Assembly (NCBI GenBank): GCA_947175225.1 | Contig: CAMWLX010000269.1 | Location: 1 to 5,258 of the forward strand | DNA: 5,258 nt | Origin: an uncultured Porphyromonadaceae bacterium | GTDB taxonomy: Bacteria; Bacteroidota; Bacteroidia; Bacteroidales; Muribaculaceae | Direction: 5' to 3' | Shown: piece after piece, positions 1 to 5,258 of the stretch | How positions within the stretch are numbered: the first letter of the stretch is position 1 | How the letters are laid out: every line of letters starts with the position of its first letter | Position numbers and translations under genes: made by a program | The notes under the pieces: generated by a model | Told to the model about the DNA's origin: nothing | Databases searched by the model: none | Seen by the model: only the letters and a program-made list of their open reading frames with translations

Positions 1-41
1 AAGATGCGGTTAGTGAATCATTCACTAACCGCATCTTTCTT
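1..41 (+). terminator. Perfect 37-bp palindrome, probable terminator of a convergent gene to the left
   Basis: Bases 1-18 and 20-37 are exact reverse complements around a central C at 19 (stem AAGATGCGGTTAGTGAAT). As RNA this gives a 17-bp stem with a 3-nt loop. On the plus strand it runs into TTTCTT (36-41), which would suit a terminator for a plus-strand gene ending left of the window, convergent with nuo. The T tract is short and interrupted. The minus-strand side is cut by the window edge, so bidirectional action cannot be judged. A palindromic protein-binding site is a less likely alternative. Confidence 0.55.
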
Positions 42-73
42 ATGCAATGAGAGTGCGAAAAGCACTTTGCTTT

Positions 74-109
74 AAAAATGAACGGCTGCCGGATTAGGGG
101 CAGCCGTTC
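74..109 (-). terminator. Rho-independent terminator closing the nuo operon
   Basis: On the minus strand a perfect 11-bp GC-rich stem (GAACGGCTGCC at 99-109 with GGCAGCCGTTC at 80-90) encloses an 8-nt loop (91-98) and is followed by A and then five T residues (74-79). This is the classic intrinsic terminator shape and lies about 125 bp downstream of the nuoN stop. The plus-strand side of the stem is followed by G residues rather than T, so it should act only on minus-strand transcription. This supports nuoN as the last gene of the transcript. Confidence 0.88.
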
Positions 110-235
110 GGGGATATTGATAAAGGTTATTTCTATCGGATAGATTTTTGTCATTAATGTCCATTCACATATGCAAAATGGAATTATCTAATCTTTGGGT
201 TGGGTTGCCTGTTTTAGTCTATCCAATTTATTAGA
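110..235 (-). other. 3' untranslated region of the nuo transcript, no gene seen
   Basis: This AT-rich stretch between the nuoN stop and the terminator stem holds no supported coding region on either strand. A minor inverted repeat, TCTAT-CGG-ATAGA (132-144), is followed on the plus strand by five T residues, but its 5-bp stem is too weak to call a terminator. I found no convincing Bacteroidota-type promoter (TTTG at -33 with TAnnTTTG at -7). Confidence 0.6.
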
Positions 236-1714
236 TTAGAGACCGAGGAGGGCGAGTGGTTGCCACATGGAAAGTTCTACTGAGTTGACTAGCCATTCGT
301 AGATTGGGCTTACGAGACCGAAGAACAATATGCCGATGAGACAGAGTCCAAGTCCTACTTTTGCCACACATGTGCTCTTGAATTCGCCAATAACAGGCTC
401 TGCATTTGATATCCACATTGCTTTCACTACACAGAGATAGTAGTAGAGAGAGATCACTGTATTGATGAGAGCTATGAGTACCAACATGTATAGAGCCATG
501 GAATTGGTAGAGCAAACACTTGTGAAGATGAGTATCTTGCTGAAGAATCCTGCAAAAGGAGGAATACCTGCGAGTGAGAACATTGCAAGCGTCATTGCCA
601 CGCTGAGCCAAGGATTAGTCTTGTGGAGACCATTGTAGTCGTCCATGTTGAGCTTACCGGTATTATCCTCAATAGTCTGGATCACTGCGAATGCACCAAG
701 GTTGCTGACAACATAAACGATGATGTAGAACATCAATGATGCCAATCCGAGAGCATTTGCTGCAATCACGCCAAGCATGATATAGCCGGCCTGAGACACT
801 GAGGAGAATGCCATGAATCGCTTCATGTTCTTCTGGCGGAGTGCGAAGAGGTTGCCGACAGTGATTGTGAGGATAATGAGAGCGTAGAGCATCCATTCCC
901 AAGCGTCGCTGTAGACCTGTCCGAAGCACTGAGTGAAGATGATGAAGAATGCGAAAGCTGCCGAACCCTTAGAGATGACAGATAGGTAAGAAGTCACCGG
1001 AGTTGGAGCACCTTGATATACGTCGGCTGTCCAAAGATGGAAAGGAACGAGAGAAAGCTTAAATCCGATGCCGGCCATCACGAATGCGAGAGCAAAGATA
1101 AGAAGACCGCTCATTTCTCCCTGAACAATAGCGAGCGAGAGATCTGAGAAGTAAAGGCTTCCCATGGAGAATGCGTATACGAAGCTGAGACCCATCATCA
1201 GCACTGCAGAGCTGAAAACAGCAGTGAGGATGTATTTGATACCTGCCTCATGGCTTTCGTAGCGGAACTTGTCGAATGCAATCATTGCAGCCATCGGGAG
1301 AGATGCAGATTCGAGGCCGATGATGAAAAGAAGGAAGTGGCGAGCGGAAATCATGAGATACATGCCGAAGAGAGTGACAAGAAGAAGCTCGTAGTATTCC
1401 CCCTTTTTATTCGCCATCTCCGGGCTGTCAGCCCATTTGTAAGACTGAAGAAGTACGAGGATTACGCCTATGTTGAGTATACACTTCATTGCTTTGCATG
1501 CAGTGTCGTTGACATACATGCCTCCGAAGATTCCTTCCGGGGAGCTCGGCGCAAGCCAGATGGCTACAGTGCCGAGAAGGAAGAGAACTGCAGTGAACGG
1601 GGTCAGAATCTTCTTTACCACCTCTCCTCCGAAAGTGTCCATGAAGAACACTACGAGGAAGATTCCCAATACAATCAGTTCGGGAAGCATTGTCCCAAAT
1701 TGTGAATAGTCCAT
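236..1714 (-). CDS. nuoN: NADH-quinone oxidoreductase subunit N (NuoN), proton-pumping membrane subunit
   Basis: NuoN is the antiporter-like subunit nearest the small NuoJ/K/A core of complex I and carries one of the proton channels. The 492 residues agree with the family (485 in E. coli). Visible features: the N-terminal LPELIVLG motif (10-17); helix-5 Glu135 in IIGLESASLPMAAM; helix-7 Lys219 in GIGFKLSLVPFHLWTADVYQ; helix-8 Lys249 in APTPVTSYLSVISKGSAA; Lys298 in KNMKRFMAFSSVSQAGY; and helix-12 Lys393 in GIPPFAGFFSKILIF. All four expected mid-membrane charged positions are kept, unlike in the neighbouring NuoM. The ATG at 1712-1714 places the conserved LPEL motif ten residues from the N-terminus, as usual in the family. 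The leader is A-rich (AACAAAAACA before ATG) with no Shine-Dalgarno sequence. The TAA stop is at 236-238. It is the last gene of the operon: about 125 bp downstream a minus-strand terminator follows. Assignment is firm. Confidence 0.97.
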   Translation of the reverse strand: MDYSQFGTMLPELIVLGIFLVVFFMDTFGGEVVKKILTPFTAVLFLLGTVAIWLAPSSPEGIFGGMYVNDTACKAMKCILNIGVILVLLQSYKWADSPEMANKKGEYYELLLVTLFGMYLMISARHFLLFIIGLESASLPMAAMIAFDKFRYESHEAGIKYILTAVFSSAVLMMGLSFVYAFSMGSLYFSDLSLAIVQGEMSGLLIFALAFVMAGIGFKLSLVPFHLWTADVYQGAPTPVTSYLSVISKGSAAFAFFIIFTQCFGQVYSDAWEWMLYALIILTITVGNLFALRQKNMKRFMAFSSVSQAGYIMLGVIAANALGLASLMFYIIVYVVSNLGAFAVIQTIEDNTGKLNMDDYNGLHKTNPWLSVAMTLAMFSLAGIPPFAGFFSKILIFTSVCSTNSMALYMLVLIALINTVISLYYYLCVVKAMWISNAEPVIGEFKSTCVAKVGLGLCLIGILFFGLVSPIYEWLVNSVELSMWQPLALLGL

Positions 1715-1747
1715 TGTTTTTGTTATTTGAAAGGTAAAGATTTAGAT
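1715..1747 (-). promoter_or_regulatory. nuoM-nuoN spacer with A-rich, Shine-Dalgarno-free translation start region
   Basis: The 33-bp spacer reads on the minus strand with AAATAACAAAAACA immediately before the nuoN ATG. No purine-rich GGAGG-like element is present at the usual distance. Weak dependence on Shine-Dalgarno pairing and A-rich leaders are typical of Bacteroidota. No terminator hairpin is present, which fits co-transcription. Confidence 0.6.
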
Positions 1748-3265
1748 TTAAAGAGCTGCAGCTTGGATGGCTGCAATGATTGGAGAGAATGAATGCTGAA
1801 TAGTCTCATTGATCCAGTTGGGGAAGCAACCGATGCCTGCGATGCAGAGGATGAGGGTGACAGTGCTCAGGCGTTCAAACCATGAAGCGTCTGTAAGCGC
1901 AAGGTGATGCTCATCCTGGACCGGACCGAGAAGAAGCTTGCCGACAACGCGGAGGATATAGACTGCTGTTATGACGATTGAGCAAGTGGCTGCAATCACA
2001 AATACACGGTGGAAAGTGTCAGCATCTTGGAATGAACCAAAGAAGATAGTCATCTCAGCTACGAAGCCAGAAAGACCCGGGAGACCGAGAGATGCAAAAC
2101 CTGCGATCATGTAGCAGACTCCAAGGTAAGGCATAATCTTCATGAGTCCCCCCATCTGGCGGATGTCGCGGGTGTGAGTTCTACCATAGATCATACCGAT
2201 GAGTGCAAAGAAAAGGGCTGTCATCAGACCATGAGAAAGCATCTGCATGATTGCACCGGTCATTGCTGTGGTGTTGAGCATAAGGATTGCGAATAGCACC
2301 ATGCCGCAGTGTGACACTGAAGAGTAAGCATTGATATACTTGAGGTCGGTCTGAACACAAGCGGAGAATGCACCGTAGACGATAGAGATACCGGTAAGAA
2401 CGATGAAGATCCATGCGAGTTCGTTGGCAGCCTGTGGGAGAAGGAAGATGGCGATGCGGAAGCAACCGTAGCCACCAAGCTTCATAAGCACGCCGGCGTG
2501 GAGCATTGAAACGGCAGTAGGCGCGCAAGCGTGACCGTCAGGACTCCAAGTGTGGAATGGGAACATTGCGCCAAGAACGCCGAAGCCAACGAATGTGAAG
2601 CAGAAGAGGAGACGCTGCCAGCTTGGGTCGATGCTTGAATTGTGAGAGATCTCAAGGATGTTCCAAGTGCAATTTGCGAGGTCCGGAGCGGAGTGCCAGA
2701 AGATGCCGAGAAGACCGAGCATCAAGAATGCAGAGCCACCCATAAGCATTAGGGTAAGCTTCATTGCGCTGTATTCTTTGCGACCTGTGCCCCATACACC
2801 GATAAGCAGATACATCGGGATAAGAGCCACCTCATAGAACATGAACATTGTGAACATGTCAATAGAGATGAAGAAGCCGAACACACCTGTGCTGAGGAGA
2901 CAGAACCAAAGGAAGAAATTCTTTGGGAGTGGGCTGATCTTCCATGAAGCGAATGTGCCTGCAAATACGATCACACAGCTAAGGAGAAGCATGAGGACGG
3001 AGATGCCGTCGACGCCAACTGCAAGATGAATATTAAGAGGAGCATACCATAACCAGCTTCCCATGTAGAGCATATCTTCAGTGTTTCCCGCAGCCCGGAG
3101 GCTGAGGAAGTCGCAGGTGAGCCAGATACCGAGCACCATAAGTGCGGTGCTACCTACAGTCATCACCGCGCGGATGGCATTCATACTGCTGTTGCGGCAG
3201 AAGCCGAGTCCCGCCATCATAAGGATGGGGATGACTACAAACCAAATTAAAATATTTCCAAACAT
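1748..3265 (-). CDS. nuoM: NADH-quinone oxidoreductase subunit M (NuoM), proton-pumping membrane subunit
   Basis: NuoM is the middle antiporter-like subunit of the complex I membrane arm. The 505 residues match the usual family length (about 509 in E. coli). Visible features: helix-5 Glu145 in FYEVALIPMYLLIG; Lys169 in helix 6; broken-helix region FPFHTWSPDGHACAPTAVS at 235-253; helix 8 with His256 and Lys262 in MLHAGVLMKLGGYG; Lys309 in QTDLKYINAYSSVSH; His345; HTRD at 364-367; and helix-12 Glu404 in SGFVAEMTIFFGSF. The helix-7 lysine expected two residues after the GFGV-like stretch is replaced by Leu231, so the canonical Glu/Lys pair is incomplete; this looks like a lineage type of NuoM rather than damage, as the frame is intact and everything else is conserved. 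The ATG at 3263-3265 gives an N-terminus starting directly in a membrane helix. There is no Shine-Dalgarno sequence, only an A-rich leader. The stop is TAA. It lies between nuoL and nuoN with 33-bp gaps on each side, consistent with one transcript. Confidence 0.97.
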   Translation of the reverse strand: MFGNILIWFVVIPILMMAGLGFCRNSSMNAIRAVMTVGSTALMVLGIWLTCDFLSLRAAGNTEDMLYMGSWLWYAPLNIHLAVGVDGISVLMLLLSCVIVFAGTFASWKISPLPKNFFLWFCLLSTGVFGFFISIDMFTMFMFYEVALIPMYLLIGVWGTGRKEYSAMKLTLMLMGGSAFLMLGLLGIFWHSAPDLANCTWNILEISHNSSIDPSWQRLLFCFTFVGFGVLGAMFPFHTWSPDGHACAPTAVSMLHAGVLMKLGGYGCFRIAIFLLPQAANELAWIFIVLTGISIVYGAFSACVQTDLKYINAYSSVSHCGMVLFAILMLNTTAMTGAIMQMLSHGLMTALFFALIGMIYGRTHTRDIRQMGGLMKIMPYLGVCYMIAGFASLGLPGLSGFVAEMTIFFGSFQDADTFHRVFVIAATCSIVITAVYILRVVGKLLLGPVQDEHHLALTDASWFERLSTVTLILCIAGIGCFPNWINETIQHSFSPIIAAIQAAAL

Positions 3266-3298
3266 TGTCTTATATTTTTTAGCAATATGAATAACTTA
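3266..3298 (-). promoter_or_regulatory. nuoL-nuoM spacer with A-rich, Shine-Dalgarno-free translation start region
   Basis: The 33-bp spacer carries GCTAAAAAATATAAGACA just before the nuoM ATG on the minus strand. It has no GGAGG-like element and no hairpin, and it is far more AT-rich than the flanking genes. It has the same length as the nuoM-nuoN spacer. It fits read-through transcription and a Bacteroidota-type A-rich ribosome entry region. Confidence 0.6.
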
Positions 3299-5248
3299 TC
3301 AAACGAGGCAAAGCCAAACTACAGCCGCAAGAGCGAGGGCTCCGAAGAAGTACCAAGCGACGTAAGCCTGAATGTGACCGTTCTGCATGCCGCGGATAGC
3401 GAAGCTTCCTTTCTGAGTGATTTTGGCAAATCCGTCCATAGTAGCATCGATGACGTGGCGGTCAAACCATGCGATGCTCTGGCAAATGATGCCGAAGATA
3501 ATCTTATGAGTGACGAACTGATAGATCTCATCCCAGTAGAAGCGACGGTGGGCAGCCTCCCAAAGAGTAGGAAGCGCAGCGCGCATCTTTGCAGGACGGT
3601 CGTTTTTCTTTGCATAAAGCCAAGTTGCCAAGGCAATAGCGATGACTGCAATTGCAACGCTTGTCAATGCAACGGCTGCTTCAAGATGGATATGGTAAGG
3701 TTCACCATTATATGTCACGAACTCACCGAATGGGATGAAACCGGCTACGCAGCTCACTGCAGCAAGAATGATAAGCGGGAGCGACATCTGCCAAGGAGCA
3801 TCGTGGGGTGTGTGCTCTTTGTAGTGAGGATTCTCTTCCCACCAGAAGATGAGATAGTAGAGACGGAACATATAGAAAGCTGTCAGACCTGCTACCATTG
3901 ACATCCAGGCGCCCCAGAAGAATGAGTTCTGATACATAGCGGCGAGCATTTCATCCTTAGAGAAGAAGCCTGAGAATGGAGGAATACCTGCAATGGCGAG
4001 ACAGCCGATGAGGAATGTCCAGTGGGTGATAGGCATGTATTTGCGGAGGCCTCCCATTTTTGTGTAGTCGTTTGAGTGAACGGCGTGGATCAAGCAGCCT
4101 GCTCCAAGGAAGAGGAGCGCCTTAAACATTGCGTGAGTGAAGAGGTGGAACATAGAAGCCATGTAGCCGAGACCGGGAGCATGCCAATGTTCACCAACCG
4201 GGACGTAGTCGCGAGCCACTGCAAGCGAAACCATCATGAATGCAATCTGAGATATAGTGGAGAATGCAAGCACGCGCTTGATGTCGATCTGAGTGCAAGC
4301 TACAACTGCAGCATAGAAAGCTGTGATAGCACCTACGACTCCTACGAAATCCATCGAAGCCGGCACCTGGCAGTAGCAGGGGAACATACGGGCAACGAGG
4401 TAGACACCCGCCACGACCATAGTAGCAGCGTGGATGAGGGCAGACACCGGAGTAGGACCTTCCATAGCGTCAGGAAGCCAGATGTGGAGAGGCATCATTG
4501 CTGACTTACCCATACCACCCATGAAGATGAGCACCATTGCCCAAGTCATCACAGATGCACCCATGAAAGTGGCACCGCCACATTCTGCCATTACGAGTTC
4601 AGGATTGGAAGTGAGTGTCTGGAAATTGAAGGTATCAGTATAGTAGGAGAGAACGAGGATACCGATGAGGAAGCCGAGGTCGGCGAAACGGGTGACGATA
4701 AAGGCTTTCTTTGATGCAGACACTGCAGATGGAAGCTTATAGAAGAATCCGATGAGCAGATAAGAGCTGACACCCACGAGCTCCCAGAAGATATACATCT
4801 GGAAAATGTTGGTGGCCACTACAAGTCCGAGCATTGAGAATGAGAATAAGCTCAGGAAAGCGTAGTAGCGCTGGAAGCCCGGCTCATGCTCCATGTAGCC
4901 CCATGAATAGAGGTGAACGAAGAATGAAATCGTAGTGATCACTATCAGCATCATTGCCGAGATTGGATCAAGGAGGAAACCGAGTTTCACCACAAGTTTC
5001 TCAGTAAATGCAAGCCAGGTGACATCAAAGACCTGGAACTGCTGGCGGACTCCGTCGATGATGAAGTCGGGCGAGCCGCTGAAGAAGTATGTGAAAGCCA
5101 CAGTGTAGGCAAGCACTGCGCAAGTGCCCATGCCGAGAATGCCGAGAATGCCGGCAACTTTGCGTGGCATCACAACGCCTCCGATTCCCAAGATGAGGAA
5201 CATCGCAATTGGGATCGCAAGGATTAAAATTGGAAGTGTTATGTCCAT
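3299..5248 (-). CDS. nuoL: NADH-quinone oxidoreductase subunit L (NuoL), distal proton-pumping subunit with lateral helix
   Basis: NuoL is the terminal antiporter-like subunit of the complex I membrane arm and translocates protons during quinone reduction. The 649-residue product is slightly longer than E. coli NuoL (613). Visible signatures: the N-terminal antiporter region around 80-130 (LLDPISAMM); helix-5 Glu156 in FWELVGVSSYLLIG; Asp190; helix-7 Lys248 in GMGKSAMMPLHIWLPDA; helix-8 His273 in GPTPVSALIHAATM; Lys324 in QIDIKRVLAFSTISQ; His368, His372 and Lys376 in HLFTHAMFKALLFL; and Lys431-Asp432 in GFFSKDEML. All the expected proton-path residues are present. After about residue 485 come further membrane segments, the YWDEIY motif (571-576), an amphipathic stretch at about 575-620 fitting the lateral helix HL, and a last membrane helix at 628-648. 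The ATG at 5246-5248 is well fixed, because an in-frame TAA lies one codon upstream (5252-5254). The stop is TGA. nuoM follows after 33 bp. Assignment is firm. Confidence 0.97.
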   Translation of the reverse strand: MDITLPILILAIPIAMFLILGIGGVVMPRKVAGILGILGMGTCAVLAYTVAFTYFFSGSPDFIIDGVRQQFQVFDVTWLAFTEKLVVKLGFLLDPISAMMLIVITTISFFVHLYSWGYMEHEPGFQRYYAFLSLFSFSMLGLVVATNIFQMYIFWELVGVSSYLLIGFFYKLPSAVSASKKAFIVTRFADLGFLIGILVLSYYTDTFNFQTLTSNPELVMAECGGATFMGASVMTWAMVLIFMGGMGKSAMMPLHIWLPDAMEGPTPVSALIHAATMVVAGVYLVARMFPCYCQVPASMDFVGVVGAITAFYAAVVACTQIDIKRVLAFSTISQIAFMMVSLAVARDYVPVGEHWHAPGLGYMASMFHLFTHAMFKALLFLGAGCLIHAVHSNDYTKMGGLRKYMPITHWTFLIGCLAIAGIPPFSGFFSKDEMLAAMYQNSFFWGAWMSMVAGLTAFYMFRLYYLIFWWEENPHYKEHTPHDAPWQMSLPLIILAAVSCVAGFIPFGEFVTYNGEPYHIHLEAAVALTSVAIAVIAIALATWLYAKKNDRPAKMRAALPTLWEAAHRRFYWDEIYQFVTHKIIFGIICQSIAWFDRHVIDATMDGFAKITQKGSFAIRGMQNGHIQAYVAWYFFGALALAAVVWLCLV

Positions 5249-5258
5249 ATCTTAGGAA
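5249..5258 (-). other. Edge of upstream operon region (expected nuoK end), with in-frame stop before nuoL
   Basis: Only ten bases precede nuoL. On the minus strand they read TTCCTAAGAT, giving a TAA at 5252-5254 in frame with nuoL, so no longer nuoL N-terminus is possible. In the standard nuo order the next gene upstream is nuoK, and this TAA could be its stop, but ten bases cannot prove it. Confidence 0.35.

Noticed and set aside
145..197. Possible plus-strand Bacteroidota promoter using TTTG at 147-150 and AATCTTTG at 190-197
   Set aside because: The -7 element has a mismatch (AA instead of TA), the spacing is about 39 bp instead of about 20, and the only thing downstream on the plus strand is antisense to nuoN.
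187..240. Inverted repeat TCTAATCT (187-194) and AGATTAGA (233-240) across the nuoN stop
   Set aside because: Only 8 bp of AT-rich stem with a 38-nt gap. This is expected by chance in such AT-rich sequence, and there is no terminator-like T tract in the right place.
1250..1705. A 151-codon plus-strand open frame antisense to the start of nuoN
   Set aside because: It is very rich in Glu, Lys, His and Arg codons, as expected from reading hydrophobic codons backwards. It overlaps a fully conserved nuoN region and has no recognisable domain.
3287..3901. A 204-codon plus-strand open frame antisense to the 3' end of nuoL
   Set aside because: It lies opposite the conserved C-terminal part of nuoL, its conceptual protein is Cys/Ser/Asp-rich with no recognisable domain, and it is explained as the reverse-complement shadow of a GC-moderate membrane-protein gene. 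No promoter or homology supports it.
558..3991. The 14-base identical sequence GGAGGAATACCTGC at 558-571 and 3978-3991
   Set aside because: Both copies encode the conserved AGIPP motif before helix 12 of the antiporter-like subunits NuoN and NuoL. This is shared ancestry and conserved coding, not a mobile or regulatory repeat.
236..5248. Possibility that the three antiporter-like genes belong to an Mrp-type Na+/H+ antiporter or a hydrogenase membrane arm rather than complex I
   Set aside because: The L-M-N order, the individual lengths (649, 505, 492), the NuoL C-terminal lateral-helix region with YWDEIY, and a genuine NuoN with its LPEL N-terminus and helix-12 Lys all point to complex I. 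Mrp and group 4 hydrogenase clusters do not carry a NuoN of this form in this order.

Overview
The window is the distal end of a respiratory complex I (NADH:quinone oxidoreductase type, nuo) operon. All three genes lie on the minus strand and are transcribed from right to left: nuoL (5248 to 3299), nuoM (3265 to 1748) and nuoN (1714 to 236). They encode the three large antiporter-like membrane subunits that form the distal proton-pumping arm. About 96% of the window lies within these genes.

The organism is most likely a gut-type member of the Bacteroidota, order Bacteroidales. The basis is moderate GC content, A-rich translation starts without a GGAGG Shine-Dalgarno sequence, and protein wording such as the NuoM stretch GFGVLGAMFPFHTWSPDGH followed by SMLHAGVLMKLGGYG. 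This is an inference from recalled sequence style and codon feel, not from a database search. In Bacteroides-type genomes the nuo operon usually lacks nuoE, nuoF and nuoG, but this window cannot show whether that holds here.

Layout: bases 5249-5258 are the end of the spacer or upstream gene (expected nuoK). nuoL and nuoM are separated by 33 bp, and nuoM and nuoN by another 33 bp. After nuoN comes a 3' untranslated stretch of about 125 bp, then a strong minus-strand intrinsic terminator (74-109) that closes the operon. A second, perfect 37-bp palindrome (1-37) sits at the left edge and is probably the terminator of a convergent gene outside the window.

How the genes work together: each protein is a roughly 14-helix antiporter fold with a mid-membrane chain of charged residues. 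The arms are coupled by the lateral amphipathic helix at the NuoL C-terminus, which runs along NuoM and NuoN. The one departure I consider worth checking is in NuoM: the helix-7 lysine that pairs with the helix-5 glutamate in the well-studied enzymes is a leucine here (Leu231), while NuoL and NuoN keep theirs. I found no novel system, mobile element, CRISPR array or RNA gene.
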